DNA of 32,119 bases from Pseudomonadota bacterium (GCA_021783995.1 JAJXTH010000024.1:1-32119); one strand, 5' to 3'. Positions 15,143 through 25,584 are shown, counted from the stretch's first letter. Notes: generated by a model from the sequence alone, not told the origin. A program made the numbers and translations.

Positions 15143-17962
15143 ATGCTAAGCGAAAAGGACTACCATGTGCTCTCCGATCTCGCCCTGGATGCGATTTTCA
15201 TCCTTGACGAGAATCGCCTCATCCTCGAATGCAACAACATTGCCCATCTGCAGCTGGGTTATGCCAAGGCTGACATGCTGGGGCGAGCGATAGACGAATT
15301 CATCCCCCCCGAGCATCTTTCCATGACCAGGGGCAATTTCACCCAAGACAAGGATTACCCGGTCCATCAGTCTGCACTGCTGCGCCGTGACGGCTCTGCC
15401 CTGCCTGTCGAAATATGCATTAACACGATAGCACTGAACGGACAACAGGCAATCTTTGCCGTTTTTCGCGACATCTCCTCGCGCAAGCTGCCTTTCACAC
15501 CGCTCCTGAATGAAGATCTATGCATGCCAAAATTGAGCGACGCCTCCAATTCTGAGTTGACTGATGCGCTGAAGAAAATCGCACGCAGCTACCGCGACAT
15601 CATGGAACAGGCGGGCGATGCGATCACAGTAGCAGACCATGAAGGACTGCGTTACCTCGAAGTCAATCAGGCAGCCTGCGACCTGTTAGGCTATACGCAC
15701 GAAGAGTTCCTGAAGCTGGGGCTGAAGGACTTCTGCCATCCCGACGATCTGCCAAATTTTCACGGCAGACTGAAACAACTCTGGAACGGCCATACAATCC
15801 ATGCAGAACGACAGCTGCGCCGCAAAAACGGCAGCTTCGTCACAGTGGACGTGACCACAAAGATGCTGGAAGACGGCAGGCTTATCTCGATCAAGCGCAA
15901 CATCACCGACCGCAAGATCGCCGAGAGTGCGATGAAACGCCACCAGGCGATTCTGAAGGCCACCCGAGACGGATTCTGGCTGACCGACATGAAAGGCAAT
16001 CTGCTGGAGGTAAACCAGGCTTATGCCGACATGTCCGGCTATACCATCGAAGAATTGCTGAACATGCATATCTCGGAGATTGACGCATGCGACAACCGCA
16101 ACGATGTGAAGGCGCGTATCAATAAAATCAGCTCTGATGGCGATGCGGTTTTTGAAACCCGTCATCGCAGAAAAGACGGCAGCCTTTTCGACGTCGAGGT
16201 CTCCGTCAACCATCTTCCTGAACAACAACAATTCGTTTCATTCTTCAGGGATATCACGACGCGCAAGAAGAACCGGGAAAAGCTGGAGGCATCGCTCGAG
16301 TTCTCCAACAACATGATTCAATCCATGCAGGACGGCTTTTCGATACTGGACAGCAATGCCATTTCCATGGACGCCAACCCGTCTTTTTGCAGAATGACGG
16401 GCTACTCGCGCGAAGAGCTGATCGGCACCACTCCCCCTTTCCCCTATTGGCCGCCTGAAGAATACAAAAACATCGATGCAGTTTTACAGCGAGCTTTGAA
16501 AGGCGAAACGAGCGACTTTGAACTGACCTTCATGCGCAAGGACGGCCAACGCTTCCCAGTGATTGTCAGCCCTTCAGTCGTCAAAGACAGGAATGGCAAC
16601 ATTCTAAGCTACATCGCGACCGTCAAGGACATCAGCGAGCGTAAACTGGCCGAGAAGAAAATCGAGCGCCTCGCCTACCACGACCAGCTCACCGGCCTGC
16701 CCAATCGTGCTCTGCTCCTGGATCGCCTCAAGCAGGCGCAGGTTACAAGCGAGCGCCATGGGTGGATAGGCGCACTGCTGTTCATCGACATAGACAACTT
16801 CAAGAACCTCAACGACACGCTGGGACACGATACCGGCGACCAGCTTCTGAAGGAAGTCGCAAACCGCCTCGAGTCTTGCGTGCGTGAAGGCGATACCGTG
16901 GCCCGCCTAGGGGGAGACGAGTTCGTGGTGATGCTGCTGGAACTCGATGAAGAGGAAATGGAGGCGGCGGCACAGACCGAATCGATAGGCGACAAGATTC
17001 TGGCGCTGTTAAGGCAGCCTTACCAGCTTGGCAGTCACCTTTATCACTGCACGGCCAGCATCGGCATCACGCTGTTCCACAAGAGCCTTCAGACGATGGA
17101 AGAGCTGATGAAACAGGCGGATATCACGATGTATCAGTCCAAGAAGGCAGGCCGCAACACACTGCGTTTCTTCGACAGACGAATGCAGGAGAGCATAAAT
17201 GCGCGCATGCGGATGGAAAACGAACTGCGCCGTGCGCTTTCCGAAAACCAGTTCGAACTGCATTACCAGATACAGATCAACAGCGCGCATCAGGCGCTGG
17301 GAGGGGAAGCCCTGATACGCTGGAATCATCCCGAGCGGGGCATGATCTATCCGGAACAGTTCATCCCGCTGACCGAAGAAACCGGACTGATTCTGCCCAT
17401 CGGACAGTGGGTGCTGGAAGCTGCATGCGCGCAGCTAGGAAAATGGCAACAGCAGCAGCTCACAAAGAATCTGACGCTTTCGGTAAACGTGAGCGCAAGG
17501 CAATTCAGGGAACCCGATTTCGTCTCACAAATACAGGCGATGATGGCGCGCCATGCGATCAACCCGATGAAGCTCAAGCTGGAACTGACCGAAAGCCTGC
17601 TGCAGGAGGACATCGACGAAACCATATCGACCATGAACGCGCTGAACGAGCTGGGCGTCAGATTCTCACTTGACGACTTCGGCACAGGCTATTCTTCATT
17701 GCAGTACCTGAAACGCCTGCCGCTCGAGCAGATCAAGATAGACCGCTCTTTTGTGCATGACATTGCAACCAACGCCAGCGACAAGGCGATCGTGTATACC
17801 ATCATCGCGATGGCGCAAGGGCTGAATCTGAACGTCATCGCAGAAGGCGTGGAAGTCGAAGAACAAAGAGAATTGCTCCTGAACAGGAGCTGCACCAACT
17901 ATCAGGGATACTTGTTCGGCAAACCCGTGCCGATTGAACAGTTCGAGATGCTGCTGCAGTAA
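15143..17962 (+). CDS. PAS4-GGDEF-EAL bifunctional-type c-di-GMP protein
   Basis: A 939-residue protein with four PAS domains (about 5-114, 145-259, 263-375 and 384-502), each followed by the short basic linker typical of PAC motifs (for example ITDRK, ITTRK, ISERK). A diguanylate cyclase domain follows (about 505-680) with an intact GGDEF at 590-594. An inhibitory RxxD site (REGD) lies five residues before it. The EAL phosphodiesterase domain (about 695-939) has EAL at 722-724, DDFGTGYSSL and EGVE, so both activities look possible. There is no membrane helix, so it is a cytosolic sensor. The PAS ligands are unknown. A binding site GGGGAAA precedes ATG 15143. It follows the LexA-like gene by 97 bp. 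Confidence 0.95.
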   Translation: MLSEKDYHVLSDLALDAIFILDENRLILECNNIAHLQLGYAKADMLGRAIDEFIPPEHLSMTRGNFTQDKDYPVHQSALLRRDGSALPVEICINTIALNGQQAIFAVFRDISSRKLPFTPLLNEDLCMPKLSDASNSELTDALKKIARSYRDIMEQAGDAITVADHEGLRYLEVNQAACDLLGYTHEEFLKLGLKDFCHPDDLPNFHGRLKQLWNGHTIHAERQLRRKNGSFVTVDVTTKMLEDGRLISIKRNITDRKIAESAMKRHQAILKATRDGFWLTDMKGNLLEVNQAYADMSGYTIEELLNMHISEIDACDNRNDVKARINKISSDGDAVFETRHRRKDGSLFDVEVSVNHLPEQQQFVSFFRDITTRKKNREKLEASLEFSNNMIQSMQDGFSILDSNAISMDANPSFCRMTGYSREELIGTTPPFPYWPPEEYKNIDAVLQRALKGETSDFELTFMRKDGQRFPVIVSPSVVKDRNGNILSYIATVKDISERKLAEKKIERLAYHDQLTGLPNRALLLDRLKQAQVTSERHGWIGALLFIDIDNFKNLNDTLGHDTGDQLLKEVANRLESCVREGDTVARLGGDEFVVMLLELDEEEMEAAAQTESIGDKILALLRQPYQLGSHLYHCTASIGITLFHKSLQTMEELMKQADITMYQSKKAGRNTLRFFDRRMQESINARMRMENELRRALSENQFELHYQIQINSAHQALGGEALIRWNHPERGMIYPEQFIPLTEETGLILPIGQWVLEAACAQLGKWQQQQLTKNLTLSVNVSARQFREPDFVSQIQAMMARHAINPMKLKLELTESLLQEDIDETISTMNALNELGVRFSLDDFGTGYSSLQYLKRLPLEQIKIDRSFVHDIATNASDKAIVYTIIAMAQGLNLNVIAEGVEVEEQRELLLNRSCTNYQGYLFGKPVPIEQFEMLLQ

Positions 17963-17966
17963 GGTC

Positions 17967-18051
17967 TGGTGCGAAAGGAGAGACTCGAACTCTCACGCCG
18001 TAAGGCGCTGGAACCTAAATCCAGTGCGTCTACCAATTCCGCCACTTTCGC
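17967..18051 (-). tRNA. tRNA-Leu (anticodon UAG)
   Basis: An 85-nt class II tRNA on the minus strand starts GCGAAAG and ends CTTTCGC-A-CCA, with CCA encoded. The anticodon stem CTGGA/TCCAG holds the loop TTTAGGT, giving anticodon TAG. The D-loop GGTAGACGC and T-arm GTTCGAGTC are standard. A long variable arm confirms leucine identity. It lies 4 bp after the stop codon of the convergent PAS-GGDEF-EAL gene. Confidence 0.97.
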
Positions 18052-18082
18052 AAGGGCGCGGATTATAGCACCAATCCAGAAT

Positions 18083-19066
18083 TCAAAAGCGGACGACCGT
18101 GCGTCCCCTGGTTTTCCCTTTGATCATTGAACCAAACACCTCGGGCAGCTTCTCAAGCGAAACCGTATGCGCAGTTTTATCGAGCGCAGCTGGATAGAGA
18201 TCCCCTGCAAGCCTGCGCCATATCTCGAGGCGAAGCGGCATCCCGGTTGCCGCGGAGTCGATGCCGATCAGTTTCACGCCACGCAGAATGAAGGGCATGA
18301 CCGTGGTGTTAAGCTCGATGCCTCCCGCGTTGCCGTAGCTTGCGATCACGCCATCCTGAAGCATGGTTCTTGTCAGCCAAGCAAGCATTTCCCCACCCAC
18401 GGAGTCGAAGGCGCCCGCCCACTGCGCCTTCTCCAGCGGCTTCGTGCCCATCTCAAGATCGCTGCGGTCGATGACCCCTGTCACCCCAAGAGACTTCAGG
18501 TAATCGTGTGCATCGTGTTTTCCGGTGACGGCCACGACTTCATATCCCATTTGTGCGAGCATCGCGATTGCAAGGCTCGCCACGCCGCCTGTCGCTCCCG
18601 TCACGATCACTTTTCCCTTGTCGGGTGACAATTCGTTCTGTTCAAGCCTGTGGATCGAAAGCGCTGCGGTAAATCCTGCAGTACCCAGAGCCATTGCATC
18701 ATGAAGCGAAAGACCATCAGGAAGTGGTACTACCCAGTCTGCCGGCACGCGCACGTATTCGGCAAAACCGCCGTCGCGCGACACGCCCATGCCATAGCCC
18801 GTGACCAGCACTTTGTCGCCTTCCCTGAATCGGGCATCCTGCGAATGTTCTACTATTCCTGACACGTCTATTCCGGCAACACAGGGAAAGCGGCGTATCA
18901 CCTTTCCCATGCCTGTACCCGCCAACGCATCCTTGTAGTTCACGCTCGAAAAGTGCGACCTGATCACGACCTCCCCTGGATCGAGATCAGAAAGCTGAAG
19001 TTTGACAAATCGCCCTTCAGATTGGCCGCCTTGTTCATATATTCGGTATGCGGAAAATGTTTTCAT
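18083..19066 (-). CDS. acuI: AcuI/YhdH family acrylyl-CoA reductase-like oxidoreductase
   Basis: A 327-residue zinc-independent medium-chain dehydrogenase/reductase. It has the YhdH/AcuI hallmarks: SVNYKDALAGTGMGKVIR near residue 40, the GIDVSG segment, and the nucleotide-binding VIVTGATGGVASLAIAMLAQ. Characterised AcuI enzymes reduce acryloyl-CoA to propionyl-CoA with NADPH, while E. coli YhdH has been called a quinone oxidoreductase. Either substrate is possible here. There is no clear ribosome binding site before ATG 19066. It lies downstream of the sucB terminator and a repeat-like block, so it is probably expressed separately. Confidence 0.88.
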   Translation of the reverse strand: MKTFSAYRIYEQGGQSEGRFVKLQLSDLDPGEVVIRSHFSSVNYKDALAGTGMGKVIRRFPCVAGIDVSGIVEHSQDARFREGDKVLVTGYGMGVSRDGGFAEYVRVPADWVVPLPDGLSLHDAMALGTAGFTAALSIHRLEQNELSPDKGKVIVTGATGGVASLAIAMLAQMGYEVVAVTGKHDAHDYLKSLGVTGVIDRSDLEMGTKPLEKAQWAGAFDSVGGEMLAWLTRTMLQDGVIASYGNAGGIELNTTVMPFILRGVKLIGIDSAATGMPLRLEIWRRLAGDLYPAALDKTAHTVSLEKLPEVFGSMIKGKTRGRTVVRF

Positions 19067-19082
19067 GAGGTGAAGTTAAATT

Positions 19083-19247
19083 GTGTGTGAGTTGAAGACA
19101 AAGAAGGCGCCCCCGGTTTGCCCCCGCTGTGCGGTGCCATGCGTTGCTCGACTGTTCAGGCGGCTGCGGAACTCGCGCTGCGCGCTCAGACTTTCCTCTC
19201 CGAAATCCCCTGACCAGCCTGCGCTACTCGGCGGCACACAGGGGAAG
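19083..19247. repeat. Intergenic repeat-like block between sucB and acuI
   Basis: This GC-rich stretch holds no convincing gene. Its plus-strand translation (RRLRNSRCALRLSSPKSPDQ) is the kind of arginine- and serine-rich text that recurs as spurious small ORFs in many betaproteobacterial genomes. Several short inverted repeats (GCGCTGCGCGC near 19180) are visible. Beside it, at 19264-19282, CACCCTTCGACATGCTTAG resembles the dispersed CCCTTCGACAAGCTCAGG repeat. That both are genomic repeats is from memory, not computed. Confidence 0.4.
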
Positions 19248-19269
19248 AAAAAAGGGCACGATCACCCTT
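19248..19269 (-). terminator. Rho-independent terminator after sucB
   Basis: On the minus strand AAGGG (19269-19265) pairs with CCCTT (19256-19252) around an 8-nt loop and runs into six T residues (19253-19248). It lies 27 bp past the sucB stop and would end the sdh-glt-suc transcript. The stem is short. Confidence 0.55.
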
Positions 19270-19296
19270 CGACATGCTTAGAGCAACGTCACACCC

Positions 19297-20436
19297 CTAC
19301 AAATCCAGCAGCATGCGCCCGGGAAACTCCAGCGCTTCCTTGATCGCAACCAGAAACTGCACGGCTTCGCGGCCGTCGATGATGCGATGATCATAGGAAA
19401 CCGCAAGATAATTCATCGGCCTGATGACGATCTGCCCGTTCTCGACGACTGGCCTCTCCTTGGTTGCGTGTATCCCCAGGATCGCAGATTGCGGCGGATT
19501 GATGATGGGGGTAGAAAGCATGGAGCCGAACACGCCGCCATTGGAAATCGAGAAGGTACCGCCGGTCAGCTCTTCCAGAGTCAGCTTGCCCGTCTTCGCG
19601 CGCGCGGAAAAATCTGCGATCTGCCTTTCGATGTCTGCAAACGAAAGCCTGTCCGCATCCCGGATGATGGGCACGACAAGCCCCCGTTCGCTGCCAATTG
19701 CAACGCCAATGTCGAAATAGCCGTGATAAACGATGTCCGTTCCATCCACGGACGCATTGACGATGGGAAATTTCTGCAGCGCATATACGGCGGCCTTGAC
19801 GAAGAAACTCGAGAAGCCGAGCTTGATGCCGTGCTTCTTCTCGAATGCATCCTTGTATCTGTTGCGCAGCTCGATCACGGGCTGCATGTTGACTTCGTTG
19901 AAGGTCGTCAGTATGGCCGCATTCTGCTGTGACTCAAGCAGACGCTCCGCGATGCGCTGGCGGATGCGCGTCATCGGCACGCGTTCTTCTGCGCGGCTGC
20001 CGGATTGTGTGGAAACTTGCGGTGCAGCGATCTTCTCCATCGCGCCCAGCACATCCTCCTTCGTGATGCGCCCGGATTTCCCCGTGCCCTCTAGGCTTGC
20101 CGCATCGACATCCAGCTCGTGCGCCAGCTTCCTCACGGATGGCGAGATCGCGGCAGGCACTTCTGCGGCCTTTTTCTCGTTCTCGACGGCCTTCGCCTCC
20201 GTGTCGATCAGCGCGATCGATTCCAGACTCGCCACCTTTTCCCCGTCTCCCTTGACGATCCTGGCAAGCACACCGCTCCTCAAAGCAGGCAGTTCCAGCA
20301 CCACCTTGTCGGTTTCGACATCGACCAGATTCTCGCCTTCTGTGACTGCATCGCCAACCTTTTTATGCCAGGCAATGAGCGTTGCCTCGGAGACAGATTC
20401 GGAAAGCTGTGGTACCTTGACTTCAATGATGCTCAT
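19297..20436 (-). CDS. sucB: 2-oxoglutarate dehydrogenase E2, dihydrolipoyl succinyltransferase
   Basis: The E2 core of the 2-oxoglutarate dehydrogenase complex transfers succinyl groups to CoA. The 379-residue protein has one lipoyl domain (1-78) with lipoyl-lysine Lys44 in [10 protein letters not shown] peripheral subunit-binding domain follows (about 106-145, [20 protein letters not shown]). The catalytic domain contains [20 protein letters not shown] and the active-site His and Asp in [16 protein letters not shown] 20436 is preferred because GGAG lies six bases before it. It overlaps the end of sucA by 14 bp. No lpd (E3) gene follows, so E3 must be encoded elsewhere. Confidence 0.97.
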   Translation of the reverse strand: MSIIEVKVPQLSESVSEATLIAWHKKVGDAVTEGENLVDVETDKVVLELPALRSGVLARIVKGDGEKVASLESIALIDTEAKAVENEKKAAEVPAAISPSVRKLAHELDVDAASLEGTGKSGRITKEDVLGAMEKIAAPQVSTQSGSRAEERVPMTRIRQRIAERLLESQQNAAILTTFNEVNMQPVIELRNRYKDAFEKKHGIKLGFSSFFVKAAVYALQKFPIVNASVDGTDIVYHGYFDIGVAIGSERGLVVPIIRDADRLSFADIERQIADFSARAKTGKLTLEELTGGTFSISNGGVFGSMLSTPIINPPQSAILGIHATKERPVVENGQIVIRPMNYLAVSYDHRIIDGREAVQFLVAIKEALEFPGRMLLDL

Positions 20437-23263
20437 GGCGAACTCCATTCTTGACTTCGAGATCGGGACGGAAGGCGGCCTCGATCACCGCCTTCTGCTG
20501 TTCATTGTGCACCGCAAGATAACCTGCAGCAGGTGCCGCCGATGAAGGCCGCAGCGCATAGGCCAGGCGCATGTTATCCCTCATGTGGCGCAAAAGGTAA
20601 TGCTGTATCCTGTGCCATGCTCCCTGATTGCCAGGCTCCTCCTGGCACCAGACGAGCTCGGTCGCATTGGGGTAATGCGCCACCTGAGATGCAAATCCGT
20701 CATGCGGAAACGGATAGAGCTGCTCCAGCCTTATGATCGCCATGTCGCTGATGCCTTTGGCACGCCGAGCAGCCAGAAGCTCGTAGTAGATCTTTCCGCT
20801 ACATGCAATGATTCGCCTCACAGAACCCGCATCCAGATCGCCTGCTTCAGGAATCACGGGCTTGAATCCGCCTTCAGTGAAATCATGCAATGGAGATGCC
20901 GCTTCCTTGCTGCGCAACAGGCTTTTGGGCGTGAACACGATCAGGGGCCGGCGCATAGGACGCAGCATCTGGCGGCGCAACAGGTGGAACATCTGCGCTG
21001 GCGTGGACGGGATGCAAACCTGGATGTTGTAGTCCGCGCAAAGCTGCAGGTATCGCTCGATGCGCCCTGATGAATGTTCCGCACCCTGCCCTTCATAGCC
21101 ATGAGGCAACAGCATCACGAGGCCGCACAGCCTTCCCCATTTCACCTCTCCCGATGCGATGAACTGGTCTATCACCACCTGGGCGCCATTGGCAAAATCG
21201 CCGAACTGCGCCTCCCACAGCACCAGAGAATTTGGCTCCGCAGTCGCATAGCCGTACTCGAATCCCAGCACAGCCTCTTCGGATAACAGGGAATCTATCA
21301 CCACGAAATCCGCCTGATCCTGCTTCAAATGCTGCAAGGGGGTATAGGCCCCCTCGTGCCAGACCACGCGGTTCTGGTCGTGCCAAGTGGCATGGCGGTG
21401 AAAGAACGTGCCCCGCTGCGTATCCTGCCCTGACAGCCTGACGGGATAACCTTCGTCAAGCAGTGTGGCATAGGCCAGGTTCTCCGCCATCCCCCAATCC
21501 AGCGGCAGTTCACCCTTCGCCATCAGAATCCGGTCGTCGACGATCTTCCGCACGCGGTCCTGAAGCGCGAAACCTTCAGGCACCGTGGTCAGCGGAATCG
21601 CAAGCTGCCTTATGCGCTCTATCGGCACCGACGTGACGACAGGAACATGCCAGGGAATGTCGTTCTTGAACCTGGCCCAGAGCGAAACGGGCTTGTCCGG
21701 CACCGGAAGTACCGGTTGTATCGAATTTTCGCCTCTGTCCATCGCGAGGCGATATGCATCTACCAATGCTTCTGCATGACCTTCGCCTATCACGCCCTCG
21801 TCAACCAATCGCTTCGCGTACACCGCGCGCGTGCCGGGATGCTTTCTGATATAGCGGTACATGAAGGGCTGCGTGACCAGAGGCTCATCCTGTTCGTTGT
21901 GTCCAAGCTTCCTGAAGCACACCATGTCGATCACCACGTCGCGACCGAAGTTCATGCGGTAATCCAGCGCGATCTCGGTAACCAGCATCACCGCGTCCGG
22001 ATCGTCGCCATTCACATGAAATATCGGGGCATCTATCATCTTCGCCACGTCGCTGCAATACTGGCTGGAGCGCGTGTCGCGCTTGTCGGAAGCGGTGAAT
22101 CCGATCTGGTTGTTGACGATGATGTGCACGGTGCCGCCCGTGCGATAGCCGCGTGTCTGCGACATAGAAAGCGTCTCCATCACCACGCCCTGCCCCGCAA
22201 AGGCCGCGTCTCCATGCAGCAATATCGGCACCACCTTCTTCCCTTCCAGGTCCTTCAAACGATGCTGGCGCGCCCTGACCGAACCTTCCACCACCGGATT
22301 GACGATCTCGAGATGCGAGGGATTGAAGGCAAGCGCCACGTGCAGATGTCCGCCCGGCGTTTCGATGTCGGCCGAGAAACCCTGGTGATACTTCACGTCG
22401 CCCGAGGTCAGGTGCTCGGCGTGTATACCCTCGAATTCCGCGAACAGCATGGAAGGCTGTTTGCCCAGTATGTTGACCAGCACATTCAGTCTTCCGCGGT
22501 GCGCCATCCCGATCACGGCCTCCTTCACGCCCAGGCTACCCGCGCGCTGAAGAAGATGGTCAAGCAAAGGCACCATGGTCTCGCCGCCTTCGAGGGAGAA
22601 GCGCTTCTGTCCCACATATTTGGTGTGAAGATAGCGTTCCAGCGTCTCGGCGGCGGTAAGCCTGCCTAGGATGCGACGCCGCAGTGCATCGCTGTAGCCC
22701 GCCTTACCGCGCACGCCTTCGAGCCTGTTCTGTATCCAGCGCTTTTGCGGCACGTCGCTGATGTACATGTATTCAGCGCCTATGCTCCCGCAATAGATCT
22801 CGCGCAAAAGATCGATGATCTCGCGTAGCGTCAGTCTTTGCGCTCCTACCAGGGAGCCGGTATCGAAGGTGTCGCCCATGTCGGATTCTGAAAAACCGTA
22901 ATAGGCCGGATCGAGCTCGGGAATTTCGGGCTTGGCATGACGTGCCAGAGGATCCAGATTGGCGACTCTGAGACCCAGGAAGCGATGCGCATTGATGAGC
23001 TGCAACACCTTGACCTGCTTGCGTTCATGGTCCGCATCGGGAGACAGATTCGTCTTAGGCGCTGCTTCAAAAGAGCGCACGACAGGCGCATGCGGCGTCT
23101 CGGGGAGAGGCTTGTCCCAGATAGGCAGCGCATCGAAGTAGGCACGCCATTCGGCACCAACGCTTGCAGAACTTTGCAGATACTGCTCGTAAAGTTCTTC
23201 AACGAAGGGCGCGGCGAACAGCAGCGAACTGTCCAGCATTGCCCTGTTGTAGTCGCTCTTCAT
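20423..23263 (-). CDS. sucA: 2-oxoglutarate dehydrogenase E1
   Basis: The thiamine-diphosphate-dependent E1 subunit decarboxylates 2-oxoglutarate. It has about 946 residues, normal for SucA. It has the N-terminal E2-binding region ([18 protein letters not shown]), the TPP/Mg site [10 protein letters not shown] then NNQIGFTAS, and the C-terminal transketolase-like part with [23 protein letters not shown] 23263 is preferred over an in-frame GTG at 23269, because a GGTGAG sequence lies just before the ATG and none before the GTG. The GTG start would overlap the gltA stop. Either way gltA, sucA and sucB are translationally coupled. Confidence 0.97.
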   Translation of the reverse strand: MKSDYNRAMLDSSLLFAAPFVEELYEQYLQSSASVGAEWRAYFDALPIWDKPLPETPHAPVVRSFEAAPKTNLSPDADHERKQVKVLQLINAHRFLGLRVANLDPLARHAKPEIPELDPAYYGFSESDMGDTFDTGSLVGAQRLTLREIIDLLREIYCGSIGAEYMYISDVPQKRWIQNRLEGVRGKAGYSDALRRRILGRLTAAETLERYLHTKYVGQKRFSLEGGETMVPLLDHLLQRAGSLGVKEAVIGMAHRGRLNVLVNILGKQPSMLFAEFEGIHAEHLTSGDVKYHQGFSADIETPGGHLHVALAFNPSHLEIVNPVVEGSVRARQHRLKDLEGKKVVPILLHGDAAFAGQGVVMETLSMSQTRGYRTGGTVHIIVNNQIGFTASDKRDTRSSQYCSDVAKMIDAPIFHVNGDDPDAVMLVTEIALDYRMNFGRDVVIDMVCFRKLGHNEQDEPLVTQPFMYRYIRKHPGTRAVYAKRLVDEGVIGEGHAEALVDAYRLAMDRGENSIQPVLPVPDKPVSLWARFKNDIPWHVPVVTSVPIERIRQLAIPLTTVPEGFALQDRVRKIVDDRILMAKGELPLDWGMAENLAYATLLDEGYPVRLSGQDTQRGTFFHRHATWHDQNRVVWHEGAYTPLQHLKQDQADFVVIDSLLSEEAVLGFEYGYATAEPNSLVLWEAQFGDFANGAQVVIDQFIASGEVKWGRLCGLVMLLPHGYEGQGAEHSSGRIERYLQLCADYNIQVCIPSTPAQMFHLLRRQMLRPMRRPLIVFTPKSLLRSKEAASPLHDFTEGGFKPVIPEAGDLDAGSVRRIIACSGKIYYELLAARRAKGISDMAIIRLEQLYPFPHDGFASQVAHYPNATELVWCQEEPGNQGAWHRIQHYLLRHMRDNMRLAYALRPSSAAPAAGYLAVHNEQQKAVIEAAFRPDLEVKNGVRHEHH

Positions 23264-23265
23264 GC

Positions 23266-24558
23266 TCACCGCGCAGGATAATCTCGTCGGGTCGCGCCGA
23301 CATAGAGCTGGCGCGGGCGCCCTATCTTGCGGTCGCTAGCCGACATCATCTCCTTCCACTGCGATACCCAGCCTATGGTGCGACCCACCGCGAAGATGAC
23401 TGTGAACATGTTGGTCGGTATGCCTATCGCGCGCAATACGATGCCGGAATAGAAGTCCACGTTGGGGTAGAGCTTGCGCTCGATGAAATAGGGGTCGTTC
23501 AATGCGATCTTCTCGAGCTCCATCGCAAGCTTGAAGAGCTTGTCGTTTTCCAGCCCCTGCTCTTTCAGCACCTCGTAGCAGGTCTGCCGCATCACAGATG
23601 CGCGCGGGTCCATGTTCTTGTAGACGCGGTGGCCGAAACCCATCAGCCGGTATTTCTTGTCCTTGACGCCTTGCACATATTCGGGAACACGGGAAACGTC
23701 GCCGATTTCCTCCAGCATCTTCAACGCTGCCTCGTTCGCACCGCCATGCGCAGGTCCCCACAGCGCTGCAATGCCGGATGCCATGCAGGCAAAGGGATTA
23801 GCGCCGCTGGATCCCGCGAGCCTCACGGTGGATGTGGATGCGTTCTGCTCGTGGTCTGCATGCAAAATGAAGATGCGCTCAAGCGCCCTCACCAGAACCG
23901 GATTCGGCTCGTATTCCTCGGCAGGTGTGGCGAACATCATGTACATGAAGTTCTCCACGTAGCTGAACTTGTTCTTCGGATACATGAACGGATAGCCGTT
24001 GTGATACTTATAGGCCATCGCCGCGATGGTCGGCACCTTGCCAAGAAGGCGCATCGCGGCGAGCTCGCGATTTTCCGGATCGTTGATATCCAGGGAGTTA
24101 TGATAAAAGGATGAAAGCGCGCCCACCACGCCCACCATCACCGCCATCGGATGCGCATCGCGCCTGAAGCCGTTGTAGAACCTGGCCAGCTGGTCGTGCA
24201 CCATGGTGTGCGATTTCACCTTCTGCTCGAACCGGGCCTTCTGCTCGGGCGTGGGCAGCTCACCGTCCAGCAGCAGATAGCAGACCTCGAGAAAATCCGA
24301 CTTCTCGGCAAGCTGCTCAATCGGATAGCCGCGGTAATAGAGTATGCCTGCATCCCCGTCGATGTAGGTGATCTTGGAGATGCAGCTCGCAGTTGCAAAG
24401 AAGGCCGGATCGTAGGTGAATATGTTGAGCTTGGACAGGCCGTTGATGTCGATCACGTCAGCGCCAAGCGTGCCTGACAGGATAGGTAGCTCTACGCTGC
24501 GCCCATCATCCAGTGTCAGCGTGGCAAAGCGTTTCTTCTGGCCTGTTTCATTATCCAT
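23266..24558 (-). CDS. gltA: Citrate synthase (type II)
   Basis: GltA condenses acetyl-CoA and oxaloacetate at the entry of the TCA cycle. The 430-residue length and the N-terminal beta-rich domain ([20 protein letters not shown]) match the hexameric proteobacterial type that is often NADH-sensitive. The active-site residues are visible: His in [15 protein letters not shown], His in [14 protein letters not shown], and Asp in [12 protein letters not shown] choose ATG 24558, which begins [15 protein letters not shown] lies 11 bases upstream. A longer frame from 24630 runs into sdhE and adds unlikely residues. The gene follows sdhE by 19 bp. Confidence 0.97.
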   Translation of the reverse strand: MDNETGQKKRFATLTLDDGRSVELPILSGTLGADVIDINGLSKLNIFTYDPAFFATASCISKITYIDGDAGILYYRGYPIEQLAEKSDFLEVCYLLLDGELPTPEQKARFEQKVKSHTMVHDQLARFYNGFRRDAHPMAVMVGVVGALSSFYHNSLDINDPENRELAAMRLLGKVPTIAAMAYKYHNGYPFMYPKNKFSYVENFMYMMFATPAEEYEPNPVLVRALERIFILHADHEQNASTSTVRLAGSSGANPFACMASGIAALWGPAHGGANEAALKMLEEIGDVSRVPEYVQGVKDKKYRLMGFGHRVYKNMDPRASVMRQTCYEVLKEQGLENDKLFKLAMELEKIALNDPYFIERKLYPNVDFYSGIVLRAIGIPTNMFTVIFAVGRTIGWVSQWKEMMSASDRKIGRPRQLYVGATRRDYPAR

Positions 24559-24577
24559 CGTGTATCCATTCCTGTAG

Positions 24578-24814
24578 TTATGCCGACCTGATCTTTTCGA
24601 GCAGCAAAGCTTCCTCCCCTGATGCCGCATCCGCCTTTCCCGAAATCAGGTCCCAGAGCGGATTGTCTGCCATATCCAGAAACACTTCAAATGTTTCGCG
24701 CTCGGACTGGGAAAGTTTCGCATAGTGTTCATCCACAAACCGCACGAGGATGATGTCGAGTTCGAGCATTCCGCGCCTGCACCGCCAGCGCACCCGTTGC
24801 AACTGTTCACTCAC
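24578..24814 (-). CDS. sdhE: FAD assembly factor SdhE
   Basis: SdhE promotes covalent attachment of FAD to SdhA. The 78-residue protein carries the family signature RGMLE at residues 14-18, followed by [13 protein letters not shown] and the conserved [10 protein letters not shown]. The start is GTG at 24814, with GAGG eight bases upstream. It is 23 bp after sdhB and 19 bp before gltA, which fits co-expression with its client flavoprotein. Confidence 0.96.
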   Translation of the reverse strand: MSEQLQRVRWRCRRGMLELDIILVRFVDEHYAKLSQSERETFEVFLDMADNPLWDLISGKADAASGEEALLLEKIRSA

Positions 24815-24837
24815 TCCTCAATCCTCGATCCTTATTT

Positions 24838-25527
24838 TCATACCAGACGCCTGACCATCATGTCCTTGATATGTCCGATCGCCTCCGTCGGATTGAGTTC
24901 CTTTGGACACACATCCACGCAATTCATGATGGTGTGGCAACGGAAAAGGCGGTAAGGGTCTTCCAGGTCGTCCAGCCTCTCTATGGTCGCCTGGTCCCGT
25001 GTGTCCGCGATGAATCGGTATGCCTGCAAAAGCCCTGCGGGACCGACGAACTTGTCCGGATTCCACCAGAACGAGGGACAGGATGTCGTGCAGCAACCGC
25101 ACAGAATGCACTCGTAAAGCCCGTTCAGATGCTCGCGCTGTGCGGGCGACTGCAAACGCTCGGTCTCTGGCGGAGGGTCGTTGTTCACGAGATAGGGTTT
25201 GATCGAATGATACTGCCTGAAGAACTGCGTCATGTCCACGATCAGGTCGCGTATCACCGGAAGACCAGGCAAGGGACGCAGCACGACAGGCTCCTTGAGG
25301 GTTGACAGCGGCGTGATGCATGCCAGGCCATTTCTCCCGTTGATGTTCATCGCATCCGAGCCGCACACGCCTTCGCGGCAGGACTTGCGCAAACTCAGAC
25401 TGTCGTCCTGCTGCTTGATCAGAAGAATTGCGTCGAGCAGCATGCCCTGGCTGATGTCTACTTCATAGGCCTGCATGTAAGGCGATGCATCGGTTTCCGG
25501 ATTGTAACGGTATATACGGAATTTCAT
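24838..25527 (-). CDS. sdhB: Succinate dehydrogenase iron-sulphur subunit
   Basis: SdhB carries the three iron-sulphur clusters that pass electrons from SdhA to quinone. The 229-residue protein has the plant-type 2Fe-2S motif with Cys50, Cys55 and Cys70 (CREGVCGSDAM, then NGLAC). It also has the two bacterial ferredoxin-type motifs, CILCGCCTTSCPSFWW and CHTIMNCVDVCPKELNP, for the 4Fe-4S and 3Fe-4S clusters. AAGGAG lies seven bases before ATG 25527. It is separated from sdhA by 55 bp that contain a strong hairpin. Confidence 0.98.
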   Translation of the reverse strand: MKFRIYRYNPETDASPYMQAYEVDISQGMLLDAILLIKQQDDSLSLRKSCREGVCGSDAMNINGRNGLACITPLSTLKEPVVLRPLPGLPVIRDLIVDMTQFFRQYHSIKPYLVNNDPPPETERLQSPAQREHLNGLYECILCGCCTTSCPSFWWNPDKFVGPAGLLQAYRFIADTRDQATIERLDDLEDPYRLFRCHTIMNCVDVCPKELNPTEAIGHIKDMMVRRLV

Positions 25528-25539
25528 AAATACTCCTTA

Positions 25540-25584
25540 AAGCCAGTAGCTTGTAGCAAGCTATCCGCTACAGGCTACGAGCTT
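25540..25584. other. Stem-loop between sdhA and sdhB
   Basis: GTAGCTTGTAGC (25546-25557) and GCTACAGGCTAC (25567-25578) pair with one mismatch around a 9-nt loop. An outer AAGC/GCTT stem extends it. The sequence AGCTTGTAGC/GCTACAGGCTAC looks like a dispersed intergenic repeat. It could affect the relative amount of sdhB and downstream mRNA. There is no T-run, so it is not a clear terminator. Confidence 0.6.

Noticed and set aside
19083..19343. Plus-strand 86-codon ORF starting MCELKTKKAPP
   Set aside because: Low-complexity arginine/serine-rich translation, overlaps the end of sucB and the sucB terminator, and no binding site.
21647..22669. Long plus-strand frame opposite sucA
   Set aside because: His- and Arg-rich translation typical of an antisense shadow; sucA is unmistakable on the other strand.
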